Positions 34,797 to 45,860 of a DNA stretch of 64,000 nt are shown here, piece after piece. Source of the DNA: Stenocarpella maydis (lineage: Eukaryota > Ascomycota > Sordariomycetes > Diaporthales > Diaporthaceae); NCBI GenBank assembly GCA_002270565.1, contig NQMI01000008.1, positions 624,807 through 688,806 on the forward strand, read 5' to 3'. The stretch's first letter is position 1. Each line of letters opens with the position of its first letter. The notes beneath the pieces were generated by a model. It was not told the origin of the DNA. It did no database searches and was given only the letters and a program-made list of their open reading frames with translations. The position numbers were made by a program, and so were the translations under genes.

Positions 34797-36245
34797 ATGG
34801 GTCTGGCATCGAAGATCAAGGACGCTCTTCACGGTGACAATCATGACAAGCGCACTGAAGTGAGGCCGCCCGGGGCCTTCCCTCAGGATGACATAGCTCA
34901 GGAGCACTCCGACGGCAATAACTATGTTGCGCCACACGGCAGCCTCGTCGACAAGGACAGGACCCACAAGCTGCATAAGGAGGGAGAAGGTTGTCTTCCT
35001 GCGGAGACAGGCCAGGCCACATCAACGCACGGCACTCGCCGTCGCCAGCACGTCGACTCTGGCATCGATCTCGGTCAGACGTCCGGCAGGGAGCACACCA
35101 AAGAAGGCGCCTACTGGGGCGACTTGACTCCCGACGGCCACGCAAGCAAGGGCACGCACGATCTGGACAAGGACTTGTCTGGCCGGGGCCACCGTGACCA
35201 CAGCTACTCGCCCACTCGCACAGGCCATAACACATCTTCACTGCCTGACCGGACGGCGAATGGCCACGGCCTCGGTCACGACCATCCGGCTGGAAGTGCT
35301 GGCCACCACAGTCCTCTGCACGGTGAGCAGGCCGTAGGTGGTGGTTTATACAATACCGCTTCTGGAGTCGGCAGCCCAGATTACGACCGCACACACGGCA
35401 GCACCAAACCTCACGCCTCAGGTGGTGCCGTCCATGACCCCCTGACGTCCAGCACCAAAGGTACAAGTCTTCCGTCCGGAACCGACGACCACGGCTACAA
35501 GACGAGCCTTGCGGGAGCCGGGGCGCCGACTTCCCGCGGTCACCACATCACCGGCTCAGGTCCCTTTGGTACCGGCGAGCGTGGACTAGGTCAAGGCGGT
35601 CTTTCTCAGGGCGGATTGTCCCACGGTGGCGTCTCCGGCGGCGGCCTCAATGGTGGTGGCCTCAGCGGTAGTGGGCTGGGCGGAGAGGGGCTCTCGGGAT
35701 CTGGCGTTGGCAGGTCTTCAGGTCCTGATCATGGCAACTCTCATGCTGGAGCAGGTCTAGCGGGAGCAGGTGTTGCCGCAGCCGCAGGATATGGCGCGAA
35801 TGAGCTTGCTCACCGCGGCCAAGGAGGCACCGGCCATGGCGGTGCTTACGGCTCGGCAACTTCGAGCCACCACACCCCCGGTGTCCCTCACAGCAGCATG
35901 TTGGACGTTGAGCAGCCTGGAGGCGTCGCCGCCTCGCACCCTGACCACATGAACCAATCCTCTGGCATCCCACACAACACGTCTCTCGGCTCTGACCGAG
36001 GCGTCAGTGGCTCACCAACGCACCACGGCAGCCCTGGAATCGGTGCAGGCTCGCCGACGAACGTGGCATCAGGCATTGGATCGCACGTGGGCCAGTCCTC
36101 ACCAGCAAGCAGCGGGCCCGCGAATGGTCACTATGGACCTGGCCACCCTGGTGCAAAGGTTCTGCACCAGTGCACGCACTGCGGAAGGGACAACGACATC
36201 AGCCAATACTTCAAGCAGGATGTGGTCTACCGCCTGGGACAGTAG
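34797..36245 (+). CDS. Gly/His-rich disordered protein with a conserved CxxC tail
   Basis: Single open frame of 482 residues with ATG at 34797. It starts with an amphipathic segment MGLASKIKDALHGDNHDK. The body is hydrophilic and rich in Gly, His, Ser and Thr. A run of GG(L/V)SxG units lies around residues 260-310 (DNA 35581-35720), then an Ala/Gly stretch GAGLAGAGVAAAAGYGANELAH that could form a short membrane-associated glycine zipper. The last 28 residues change character: VLHQCTHCGRDNDISQYF ending in VVYRLGQ, with a CxxC pair. This tail looks constrained and may bind metal or a partner (inference). Composition resembles stress-induced hydrophilic proteins. I do not recognise the family. 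Confidence 0.75.
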   Translation: MGLASKIKDALHGDNHDKRTEVRPPGAFPQDDIAQEHSDGNNYVAPHGSLVDKDRTHKLHKEGEGCLPAETGQATSTHGTRRRQHVDSGIDLGQTSGREHTKEGAYWGDLTPDGHASKGTHDLDKDLSGRGHRDHSYSPTRTGHNTSSLPDRTANGHGLGHDHPAGSAGHHSPLHGEQAVGGGLYNTASGVGSPDYDRTHGSTKPHASGGAVHDPLTSSTKGTSLPSGTDDHGYKTSLAGAGAPTSRGHHITGSGPFGTGERGLGQGGLSQGGLSHGGVSGGGLNGGGLSGSGLGGEGLSGSGVGRSSGPDHGNSHAGAGLAGAGVAAAAGYGANELAHRGQGGTGHGGAYGSATSSHHTPGVPHSSMLDVEQPGGVAASHPDHMNQSSGIPHNTSLGSDRGVSGSPTHHGSPGIGAGSPTNVASGIGSHVGQSSPASSGPANGHYGPGHPGAKVLHQCTHCGRDNDISQYFKQDVVYRLGQ

Positions 36246-36743
36246 GTCATGCTAGGCCACTGGTTGAGCGGCGCAATTAATATCGTAATCTAATGCGGGA
36301 TGAGATGGCGGGATTTTTTNTTTTTTTTTTTTTTTTTTTTTTTATTGGTTGGAAGATGAAAGTCATAAAGTTGGTTGGTGTATTGGAAATTTGCAGTGGT
36401 GTTGAGCCGGGAAAGTAGTCCTCAGCCGGCCCTCAGCGGACATCAGGGGGCTCAGGCCCACCTGGCCCGAGTAGCTAAACCGACCGGCTCACAACCAGTG
36501 GAACGCCGATTATATTCCCTGATGGTTGATCCTGCCCTGCGTTTCCGGTGAAAATTTCAGGTCAAGTCGTGTAACCGAGCAGCATCAGTTCAAGGCCTTC
36601 AAACGGGTTGGCTCGTCTCACCTCTCCCAGCGTGTCAGGACGAACCTCGTCTCATTGGCTTTCCTGCGAGTGAGGAACTAATTTTGTTCTCATCCTGCCT
36701 GCTAAGCTGCATCCGCCCGCGACCACGTCCCGGCCCCGCGAAG
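36246..36743. other. Spacer with poly-T and an undetermined base
   Basis: A poly-T tract (36314-36343) with N at 36320 lies in the 3' flank of the gene above; the rest is the promoter of the next gene. Confidence 0.6.
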
Positions 36744-37310
36744 ATGTCGTCCGCGGAACAAAACCCGGACGTCTCCAAGGAGATTGGCAACGAACCAAAT
36801 GCCCCGGTCGTTTCAAGCAGGCCAGAATTGCCGCCAAACGTCTCGATATTTTCCCCAAAAGACATCGGCGCATCCCAAGCCGTGCTCGAGGGCCGCGTCT
36901 TCTCGCGCCTGACCACCAGCTCCCAGACCGAGCCGTCACGGCTCGCAGCAGCCCTCAGGGCCAGCGCCGGCGTCAGCGAGGCCTTCTGCCTCAGCCACGG
37001 GGGCGCCATCTTAGTCTTTGACGCGGAGAAGCCCGGCGTCGACCTGAAGGACGCCCACCACGAGCACGTCAGGGCCGTCTGCCTCGCGCTCAGGGACGCC
37101 GACATCAGCCTAAGCATCTCCGGCTGCATATTTGATGCGGTGGAGGCTGTGAAGGCAGGCTTCCAGCTCGACGGCCTGAGCCGCGGCGCCGTTATGGTCG
37201 TCGACCTGATGTACGAGGACGATGAGGAACTAGGCTCGGGCTCGGACGACGACGAGGATGCCGAGGAGATATTGATGGGCGGCGGCGGTACTGGGGAGGT
37301 GGCGTCCTAG
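36744..37310 (+). CDS. Small unknown protein with an acidic tail
   Basis: Open frame of 188 residues from the first ATG at 36744. GC-rich third positions support coding. The N-terminal 50 residues are Pro/Ser-rich; the middle (SRLAAALRASAGVSEAFCLS, then AILVFDAEKPGVDL and VRAVCLALRDADISLSISGC) has mixed alpha/beta character; the C-terminus is strongly acidic (EDDEELGSGSDDDEDAEE) and ends GGGGTGEVAS. No known motif, signal peptide or membrane segment. It could be a regulatory or chaperone-like acidic protein, but nothing specific supports a function. Confidence 0.55.
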   Translation: MSSAEQNPDVSKEIGNEPNAPVVSSRPELPPNVSIFSPKDIGASQAVLEGRVFSRLTTSSQTEPSRLAAALRASAGVSEAFCLSHGGAILVFDAEKPGVDLKDAHHEHVRAVCLALRDADISLSISGCIFDAVEAVKAGFQLDGLSRGAVMVVDLMYEDDEELGSGSDDDEDAEEILMGGGGTGEVAS

Positions 37311-38096
37311 CCGATGCGGGGTCCACCGGTGGACCCAAGCAGCCCCGGAAGAACGAGGCAGATGCTCAGCTACGCTCGTCCCTGGGTGAGTGGGTGTGAG
37401 CATGCTCTCGGGCATTTTACATCAAGCAGAGACAGCCATGGAAACTTGAAGAAGTGGCAAATCGTCTTCCCTGTCCTGATCTTACACCACAGAATTTCTG
37501 GCAGCCCGCTATGAGTGCAGCTAGCTACCCTACACCGCCAATGGGTCTGCTCCCCGGGCGGCCGTGATATCTACCGGGTGGTCACGGTTTTGCTCGCTCA
37601 TTTTGATAGCCGGCACTTATCAGCCTCCTTCAAGGCTTGTCCTGGGCAGGCTTACTAGTGCTGCGGCGATGCTTCAACGCCAGGCCCATTTCTTGACACT
37701 CGACGATGATGGGACAACTTCAAGTCCGCTTCAGGTCAAGCGCAATGTCTCCAAGCAGCCATGTGCTCCGGCAAGAGGCAGGCGGGATCGAATGCCACAC
37801 TGCAGCAAAACTCTTATCCCCACAGTTGTACTGCATACCTGCCGAGGATGACACTCCAAGCCATACAGGACAGCAGCGAGGACTCGAGTGCTCCAGGGGT
37901 GGAGCCCGATCATGCCGGGCCATGGGATTATGAACCAAGTGGGGTAGACAAGTGTTGAGCCTAAAAATCCTCAGTATAAATATCACGCACTGGACCTCGC
38001 AGTACTTTCATCAACATGCTCAGGGGATACATAACAAAAACACGTACACCGATACCCACATTGTAATATACTCAACACCCACAACGACAAGACAAA
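37311..38096. other. Intergenic, upstream of the EthD gene
   Basis: No gene seen. The proximal part contains the TATA-like element listed separately. Confidence 0.45.
37975..37982 (+). promoter_or_regulatory. TATA-like element of the EthD gene
   Basis: TATAAATA lies about 115 bases before the ATG at 38097, a normal distance for a fungal core promoter with a short leader. Confidence 0.5.
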
Positions 38097-38414
38097 ATGC
38101 CTTCCGCTCTCGTCACCATCATGTATCCCTCACAAGCGGACGCCAAGTTCGACCTCGACTACTACAAAACCAAGCACATGGACCTGTGCCTGGGAGCCTG
38201 GGGAAACCTAGGTCTCCAAAAGTTCTGGGTTGTGGACCTGCGGCCTTCCGAGGGCCCATATGCCATCCAGTGCACCATGCTCTGGGACTCTATCGAGAGC
38301 TTCCAGAAGGCGACCGCCGCGGAGGTCTCGGCCGCGATGTTTGCCGATGTCGCGAACTTCACCAACTTGAAGCCAGTTATCCTGTCTGGAGGGGTTGTCA
38401 AGTCCAACGTCTAA
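38097..38414 (+). CDS. EthD domain protein
   Basis: Single exon, 105 residues, ATG in an A-rich context (ACAAAATGC). The pattern is the EthD fold: a first strand ALVTIMYPS, then FDLDYYKTKHMDL (the conserved Y-x3-H segment), WVVDLRPSEGPYAIQCTMLWDSIESFQKAT, a helix AAEVSAAMFADVANFTN, and a closing strand LKPVILSGGVV. EthD proteins are small alpha+beta-barrel dimers; EthD itself is needed for bacterial ether degradation, and fungal members include cyclases or dehydratases of aromatic polyketides. No partner gene for such a pathway lies beside it. Length is typical. Confidence 0.85.
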   Translation: MPSALVTIMYPSQADAKFDLDYYKTKHMDLCLGAWGNLGLQKFWVVDLRPSEGPYAIQCTMLWDSIESFQKATAAEVSAAMFADVANFTNLKPVILSGGVVKSNV

Positions 38415-38686
38415 ATTGTCGGTCGAGAACCGAGGGTGCCGGGTCAGGTGGGACTCGGGGGTCATTTGAGATTTATACGCCGCCATTGTCTCGCCGGCCG
38501 TTTGCGAACAGCGTCATAAGAGGAGCGAAAGCAAAAGTCTCGGTGCGTTGAGCTCTAGGCCTATATAGTCAACTTTGAATACGTGGTGGTTCTCAGAATT
38601 GGTCTTTGCGGGGTAAAACAGATGAGCATATCCTAAAGATGTAGGTTGGACAGAAGGGATCAATTGATGATACCTTCGAATTTCTT

Positions 38687-38724
38687 GATTGTGAGAAGGT
38701 GATTGTGAGAAGGTGATTGCGAGA
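38687..38724. repeat. 14-bp tandem repeat
   Basis: Two exact copies of gattgtgagaaggt and a partial third copy with one change. Confidence 0.9.
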
Positions 38725-39360
38725 CTGTTGATCATTGAAGAGTCGTTTTCTGGCGCATTTCCTGTCTTCTCAGTCGCGAGTGCGTCACATGTGAATGCCC
38801 CAAGACTCGAACGCTCCCGTTCCCAGATATTCCCATTCAAGTACAACGCCCTCCGCCAGCTGGAGTGGCGGGCAGCCAGCGGTCAAAGAGTGGATGTGTT
38901 GGGCAAACCCGAGCTGCTAATGCATTCTAGGACAGATGAACAGCCACACTGGCTGGGCGTCTGTGATTCCGCGGAGGAGGGATAACCAAATCTCATAGAA
39001 AACAGTAGGCCCTATAAGGCACGGTTTGTTCGGAAAGTCATCTATTAATTCCGTCACAATTTGATAGGTAGTTAAAGACCGGCAACTTCGCACCCGCAAC
39101 GTCGCCATTGGTGCCAATATTAGCACTTCCCAGTGCAGTAAGTATTCAGGACTGATCACGGGCATGATGTTTGAGTCCAAGAGCCTGGCCTCGAGAAAGA
39201 GAACCGCCAAGTCGACGGCAAGCATGAATGTTGAACGGCACTGGTATAAATAGTGCTTATCTTTGCTCGGGTGTGGATTTTCCTCAGCCCTACTCCATAC
39301 TACCGTGACTTCTTTTCATGATGTAAGAATTGTCCCATTTTGTGTCCTTATGTGTTTCAC

Positions 39361-40135
39361 GATGCCAGCTTTTCGTCATCTTCTAGGCGCCTCTGCCTTA
39401 GCGGTCCTCACGGGCATCACAGAGGCGCAACTGGGCAATTACGCAGGCCCGCACGGCATCAGACTAATCAGATCTCGAAGCCTCGGCCAAGCAGCCGCGA
39501 AACATCAGTGAGGCGACGGTAAAGGCGACCGGGGCGCCTGCTTTAGAGGTAAGGAAACGTGTGCTGATACTGCCTCCCCTCCCACTCACTTGTGACTTCT
39601 GCCCCAAGACCGCGACAGGATATCGTCAATACTAGTGGCAGATATCTTTTCTTCGCTCTATAGCTCCTGACCCTTCATATGACCCTGTTCTGCCCCAGCG
39701 GTGACTCGTCCTCCAGTTACGAGAGCACGAGCGCCGGTCTCAGCGGCGTACCCAGCGGCTCCGCAGCCGTCTTCCGCTCCTGGTTGCCGCAGCTCGTAGA
39801 CCTCTGGGCCAAGGGCCAGGCTTCTTTGTCCACTCACATATGGCCCCTCTTGGTCTTCAGCCACAGCGACATGGGCTACAATTTCTACTTCTAGATCATA
39901 GGCAATATCGCGAGCCGTGGCGTCGTCACGCAGGGCACGCAAGTGCGGCGCCGGCCAGTTCAATGCGACTATCGAGCCTAGGGATACCAATGTGCAAATT
40001 TCGCGGGTCGCAGCCGAGTTCATGCAGTATGTGGCGAATGGGGGCGTGAGAACCGATGTCTTGACGGCCCCCGCTGCGTACGAGGCGTATGATGAGGTAG
40101 CGGATCAGAAGGCGCTGGATGCGACACCCGGATGA
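39361..40135 (+). pseudogene. Possible relic of a secreted-protein gene
   Basis: An ATG at 39361 opens a signal-peptide-like segment (MPAFRHLLGASALAVLTGITEAQ), but the frame soon ends, and the following coding-like stretches (for example HSDMGYNFYF near 39870 and TIEPRDTNVQISRVAAEFMQ near 39980) lie in different frames separated by stops. GC-rich third positions hint at former coding. I could not rebuild a gene and do not recognise the family; chance frames are possible. Confidence 0.3.
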
Positions 40136-40320
40136 TGTCAAGAGGTTTTGGCAGATCTACGTCGCGCTCAAGTGAGCGAGATGAAGGGCGGTGGGAGACT
40201 GGATTGAGGTTGTCATATATGATGATGGATGGGCAGAATGTGTTGCTAGAGCTTTGGCTTGAAGAATTCGAGCTCTTATGAGGTCCCGTGAACCAGCAAA
40301 TAAATATATCAGATCCCATC

Positions 40321-40500
40321 CTGATTACGAAAAAAAATACTTCAATTAGCTAAATCAGTATTAAATAACTATAATATTATAGATTAATAAGTACTTTTTC
40401 CTAAGAAAAAATTTAATTTAATTTACTTAATAATTAGAAACATAACGTAAACATTAAATATACTAGTTAGTTTAGTTATATGAAAAATCATAATTAAAGT
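40321..40500. other. AT-rich block
   Basis: About 180 bases made almost entirely of A and T, in sharp contrast to the GC-rich flanks. No coding potential. It may be a remnant of a mutated transposable element. Confidence 0.7.
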
Positions 40501-40676
40501 TTCTGTTTACCAACCCTGCCCCTACCACCCGTTTTGTCTCCAGGGTTTGGAGCCTTTCCTTGATCAAATCTCCCACATATCCGAGGCAATAAAAGGCAAG
40601 GTCCGCTTGAGCCGAACCACCTTGAGTGAGGCCCTATCGAATTACTGTCTGCTCATCCAAGACTCGCGAGGCCACT

Positions 40677-41341
40677 ATGGCAGCCTCACCCAAGAACAAG
40701 CGCGACAGGGTCTGGCTCGCCTGGTTCATAATCCAGATCTCGGTCATTTTCCGTTCGTCCTCCCAGCTCTCCTCGCACACCATGCGATGGGCACCAGTGC
40801 TAACCTGCAGCCCCAGTCATCGACGCCGTGCAGTTCTACCCACCGCAGCTGTACAAGGCGCCAGGCAGCCCGCTGCACTTCCTGCAGCAGATCAAGGACT
40901 TCTACGTCGCGGCCTACAACGACCCTCTCGTCCAGCCCGAGACGGAGCCGAACTGGATGCACCTGTTCTCGGTCGTCGAGATCAGCCTCCAGCTGCCGGT
41001 TGCTCTATATTCCGCCTGGCGCCTGGGCGGCGGCAGGGGCACATCGGGCCCATTTGAGCTGCTGCTGCTGGTGTATGCCTTTGAGACGGCTTTCAGCACC
41101 CTGGTGTGCATCAACGACATCTTCTACTGGGACCCGGCTGTGTATTCGCGGGAGCAGAAGAATGTGTTCATATTCCAGCTGTATGGCTCGTGGCTGGTGA
41201 TTCGTAAGTATCATCTGCGAGCACAAGGCGACATGGAGAACTTGGCTGACTTGTTTGGCAGCCACGTTGATGTTTTTGGACATGTATTGGAGGCTATACA
41301 ACCGTCTCAATGTGGCAGATGCTGTCAAGAAGACGCAGTAG
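40677..41341 (+). CDS. TMEM97/sigma-2 receptor-like EXPERA protein
   Basis: Three exons, 40677-40752, 40817-41203 and 41262-41341, give 180 residues. The joins produce WFIIQISVIFLIDAVQFYPPQLY, matching the first EXPERA helix with the conserved D-x-Q/QF-YP, and SWLVIPTLMFLDMYWRLY near the end. Four transmembrane helices are visible: WLAWFIIQISVIFLIDAV, NWMHLFSVVEISLQLPVALYS, FELLLLVYAFETAFSTLVCI and FIFQLYGSWLVIPTLMFL. The C-terminus ends VKKTQ, a lysine-rich end compatible with endoplasmic reticulum retention. The family includes TMEM97 and EBP and binds or isomerises sterols; fungal TMEM97-like proteins have no proven enzyme activity. Confidence 0.85.
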
Positions 41342-41547
41342 GGCCCCTCAGACGCCTATTCTTCAGAGAGCCACACGAGGGTTTCTCGCTACAGCCGCCG
41401 CTGGAATGCTCTGGTATTAATCGTGACATCGGCCTGGCGACGGCGGTCCCAACAGACAAGACACCCCTAGTATTTACAATAGAACGCTGAACAGCCTGGC
41501 CATTGTCTCCATTGCCCCCACCCGACCCCACCCCCAAAAAGGAAACA

Positions 41548-42641
41548 CTAATCGATAGCCCTTTTCGCCATTGGGATACCCCAACCGTTGCCGACGCCAT
41601 TCAGTCCATAACCCAGGGGGGTAGCGCCTCCTAGCGCTCTTCCCTTCAGCCTCCTGGGCAATACCATTCCGAAGAAGTATACCGCCGTGACACAAATGCC
41701 CGCCAGAAAAGATACCAAACTGTAGAAGACGGTGCTCGCGTAGATGTGTCCTCCCATCCCCTGCCACTCGACCCTGCCCTCCGTCTTGGGCAACGCGGGG
41801 GTGGGGAACCAGCGCACGCTGAAGCTCAATGGTAGCGGATCTCCAATGATCAGCTTCTTGGTTAACGTCCCTGCCATATGGCTGAGCGGGCTGGTGCTGT
41901 AGGCGATCCCGGAGTCCAGCACGCCGCTGTCGTGGGGGTGTATGTGATGTTTCGGTGTGCTATGCAGCAGTACGTTCATGTGCGTCGAGATGTGCATGTG
42001 GCTGAACTGCAGGGTGCCCGCGAGGGCGAAGACTAGTGGTATGTACTCCTGGGCGGCGGGCTTCTCGTCGACTATCTCGACGTGAGGTGGAGGGCGGGAC
42101 GGGAGCCGGCAGGAGAGGGGCGCGTCGGAGTGGACATAGAACTCGAGGAGGTGGAAGAAGGGGTCGCTGACCATAGGGATGGTGCAGTTTACTTCGGCCT
42201 CGATGCCATAGTGGAACTCGAGCGGCTTGTTGGTCTCCTCGCAGACCGGGAAGGGGATCCATTGGAGCTCGTGGTTCTCGGGATTCTCGATATGCTCGCC
42301 AGTTTCCCTGCGCGGCGGAGATGTCAGCCCTCGTGTGCCTCTCTTCCGAGCTATTGCAATGCGACCTGGTGCTAATGCCAGAGCCAAGCAAGCCTCACCC
42401 CAGCTCCAAGACCAGGGGTGAATGCGCAAAGAGGACCTGGCGCGTCTCGGAGCATGTGCCGGTACTAGTCAAAAAGCACTCACGAGCTCCGGTTCATGCA
42501 CTCGACAGAGATGGGTGCGCCATAGTGGTAGGAGGGGAGCGACAGCTGGGCGCTCTCCGCCGCAGTCACACGCGCGACAGCGGCGAAGAGGAGCGCCAGG
42601 ACCAGGCCAAAGGGGTGTCGTCGGCGAATGGCGGGAGCCAT
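41548..42641 (-). CDS. Conserved type I membrane glycoprotein
   Basis: Two exons, 42641-42484 and 42307-41548, give 305 residues. The signal peptide is clear: charged MAPAIRRRHPFG, then LVLALLFAAVARVTAA. The mature start SAQLSLPSYHYGAPISVECMNR joins across the intron to SSETGEHIENPENHELQWIPF. Several cysteines (in VECMNR, PVCEET, VNCTI, LSCRL) probably form luminal disulphides, with N-glycosylation sites at NRS and NCT. A single membrane helix near the C-terminus (TVFYSLVSFLAGICVTAVYFFG) precedes a short basic tail (LPRRLKGR). I recall similar proteins across Sordariomycetes but know no function. It converges with the TMEM97-like gene. Confidence 0.78.
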
Positions 42642-43019
42642 TTCGATCGCGATGATGCGGGTTGCCTAGACTCTCCACCTGGACATAATCGCGACGTGCA
42701 AGCGGGCGGCGGGAGGTCGTGGGAGTCGTCGTCGTGTGAGGAGGCAAATCTGGGGAAAGTGGACAAATATTCCAAGCCCCCTGATTGCGGAAGTAGGGGA
42801 CCCTGGCAGGTAGTCCACCCAGGTACCTACCCACCCCGTCCCCGGGCACAACTAGGGCTGTCAACAGGGGGAGTCGCACAACTAACTGGGTTGCCGTCCG
42901 CTGTCGGCGGGAGCTTGGTAACCACTGCCATTGCTGTCCTCGTACACCTCGCATGCTTTCTTGGTCACAGCCCAGTTATTACTACTCCAAGATTGACACC
43001 GCAACTATTTGCTATAAGT
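42642..43019. other. Spacer, no gene seen
   Basis: Promoter of the membrane protein gene and 3' flank of the F-box-like gene. Confidence 0.45.
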
Positions 43020-44118
43020 TCATGATCTGGCTGTGGTAATCACAGATACATGCCAGAAGCTGCTCTCGTCGCTCCACACCGCGCAGGATACCTCATCAAG
43101 GCACTCTTGACATGCCCACTCAAACGCGTCCCCCACGCGCGAGGAGAGTGACTGTGACCTCTGATCCTTGTCGTCCAGTCGCCATGCGGTCTCGTCGTGT
43201 TGGTGTCCGATGCATCGGGGGCATTCTCGCTTCCCATATGCGTCACAACGGCACACACAGACCTCGACCTTTCGCAAAGCCGGTGGCCAGCTACTGGCAG
43301 ATTCGGCTTGTGACAGCAACCCCTGGTCCAGGGAGACCTCTTCGAGCGCGAGAAAGCCGATGAAGTAGAAGAGGAAGTCCTCCACGACCAGTTGTTCCTT
43401 TTCAAGACATTCGATCTTGGGCCAGTAGAACTTGATGCTCTCCAGCGCTGGCGCTTGGCGCAGTATCAACCTCGACATATATCCGGTGACGGTGGCTCGT
43501 TCCTCTGCAGTTTTGCAGGTCGATGATGGATATATCGATACTGACCTCAGGCATTTCAGCGCTCTCTGGGAAAGGTCCGAAGTATCCCGTTGCCTGGATT
43601 CGCACGGCACCTGGTTGCAGTCGATCCCGATGCTGAGGCTTTCGAGTAATGGGCAAGTTCTCGCGAGCGTCAGGATGGCATCACGGCTCCATGAACCTAT
43701 CCACCTGTGGACGACGACCATTAGCTGCCAATATCGGCCACCGAAAGGCCGGAACGCCTTACTCGTAATTTTTCAGGTTGGGCATATGCCGCTGCAGCCT
43801 CTCCATCCCGGCCAAGTACGAAGAGCCGTCTCCGCCGTCCCTCCCGGCGTTGACCCTCCTGATGCCTCGCAACGACCGGGTCTGAGCCAGGTCTGTCGCA
43901 TGCGAGCTGAGGAACTGCTCAAGGCTTTTGCTGTTATCGAAAAACTCATCGCTGCGATCGTCCCAGACTATGGCCGCCCATAGGTATTTCCTGAAGATTC
44001 GGTGGCAGGCACGGCTGGTTAGGCAGAGCGCCCAGAATACTGCGTGGTCGTCTATAAAGCAGGCCAGGTGCTCCAACAGTTCTTCGATGGAAGAAAATCT
44101 CCTTGCGGGATTCTCCAT
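43020..44118 (-). CDS. F-box/LRR-like protein
   Basis: Two exons, 44118-43763 and 43704-43020, give 346 residues. Splicing joins RHMPNLKNYE to WIGSWSRDAILTLARTCPLLESL. The N-terminus (SSIEELLEHLACFIDDHAVFWALCLTSRACHRIFRKYLW) has the helical order and the L-C-L-SRACHR-F core of fungal F-box-like domains. The middle has leucine-rich-repeat-like segments (CPLLESLSIGIDC, LKCLRSVSIYPS, APALESIKFYWP, LALEEVSLDQGLL). A cysteine-rich patch VCVCRCDAYGKRECPRCIGHQ follows, which could bind zinc. Probable role: substrate adaptor of an SCF ubiquitin ligase (inference); the target is unknown. Confidence 0.72.
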
Positions 44119-45860
44119 TCGTCTCCCACGAGCTGTACGCGAATGGTGTCAAGGCGGTGGATGGGGCGACCTGGTGCTTCAAGGAGCGCCTCACAGCCAA
44201 AATAAGCCGTAACCGAACCCGAGAAAAGAAAGGGCACGCATTATCAGCTGCAGGCCTCTGGGCCTCATTTTATTCATGCGCAGAAGCACATGCTATCCTA
44301 TCATGGCTCCGCATATTGACAAGCCTGATGGTGGTCAAGGATCCAGCGCCTCTTGCACGATTTACAAAGGTACCGTTGTTGAGTTCCACCCAATTCTAAT
44401 GCAAGGCGGGCCGGGCATAAATTAAGGGACTTTTGTCGGCCGGCCCTCACGCCAAGACGTCGCAAGGGTAACGGCACACCGTGACACGGCACACCGTCAC
44501 GCTCAGGTCCGGCTCACTATATTACAATAGTGTGTGCTTGACATGCGGCTGGCCTGGGCCTCTTCACGGTATCTCCTAAGTTGGGCAAGTCTGCTATGGT
44601 GAGGTGCGGGTATCCATTGGGGAGGCGCCATGAGGTGGAGTGAACATGTGCTGCCAGGAGCCCGTCTTTATCCGAGAGCGACGGCCCCATCATCGTTGCC
44701 ATCGACCAAGCGCCTTAAAGAAGACATACCCAGTGTAGCTATCACCCGTCGCTGTCAGCCCCCAAGATACCTCCTCAAACAGCCCCAAAAACTCGATTTT
44801 AGCCTTTAAAATTGACAGAATAGAGCTGCCGAGCACGCACAGTTATTCTGCAGCGGGACGAGCATCGCACAAAGGGCGCAGAAACTAATTCGACAAAGCT
44901 GCAACGACAAAATTGAAAAATGGTTTCCTAACTAATAAATCGCCCTCCTGTCGCATTGTGAATGAATCATATACATCTCTCCCAGCCTTGTGCCGCCTCA
45001 GCAAGGTCTCAAGAGTCAGAGCCTACGAGGGCCTGTACGACTCTCCTCACCCCATGTTGAGCACACAACTCTTAGATTGATATACTGTCTAGGTCCTGGT
45101 GGCGTTTCTTACACTGGGACCTTTTGTGGCTGGCAGATATATGGCTCAGGCTGATAAGATTCCTGGCTCGAGCGCAGAGTTGCAAGGAAACCATAGAATT
45201 TTTAATGAAGCAAAGCGAAGAATACTGTCATGGGCCATTGGGTGGAGGTTTAGCTCATCTACCAACTTGGATATACTAGACTTCGCCATGAAGTTCCTCC
45301 TTTGACAACCCTATCGAGCTCCTGCAGCTATAGCCTGAACCAAATCGTATGCTAGCTGGACAAACCAATCCGGCCGAGGCAGAGTATTCAAGTTTGTACC
45401 CTTTGAGCAGCCCCTCAGGACGTAGTGTAGAGGTATTTGCAATCTCTCTATTTTGGACAAGGCACGCCTCGCCTGCGGAGGTCTTGGGTTCTGTCGAGGT
45501 CCAGAGGAGAGAGTGGAAAGTATTGCTTGCTCTTGAAGAATTCCCGGCCAACATGGCGACCTTGACCTGCCGCGCGACGCAGCACAAATCCCATCGCGAG
45601 ATCAGATATCCTTGATGTCGATTGCAGATCTCCACTCAGACAGGACCCCTAACCCATGCCGCTCGACGGGAGAGTGGGTTGTCACATGTGCACTATGCAA
45701 CTGCAGCTGCAGTGGAGGATGGACAGGGGTGTCGCGTGAACCGACCAAGTCGAATTACCTTAAATCAATATCGCGACGCAACCAGGCTCAATCTTCTGCA
45801 TCTCATGAACACACCGCTGCACCGCCCGCTGCCTCCACCGGGCCATGCGCCGATGGAGAA
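44119..45860. other. Intergenic between divergent genes
   Basis: No gene seen. AT-rich around 44800-44950. The last 250 bases stay open in the frame of the downstream gene, but the conserved start of that protein is at 45861. Confidence 0.5.

Larger units (their letters stand above)
38415..40676. other. Decayed region: repeats, gene relic and AT-rich block
   Basis: Contains a 14-bp tandem repeat (38687-38724), a possible decayed gene between 39361 and 40135 and an AT-rich block at about 40321-40500. The last part is the leader of the TMEM97-like gene. No intact gene seen. Confidence 0.5.

Noticed and set aside
45612..45860. In-frame N-terminal extension of the Rad26-like protein
   Set aside because: The conserved family start MDDFSDDGFDD lies at 45861 and the extension has no conserved features.
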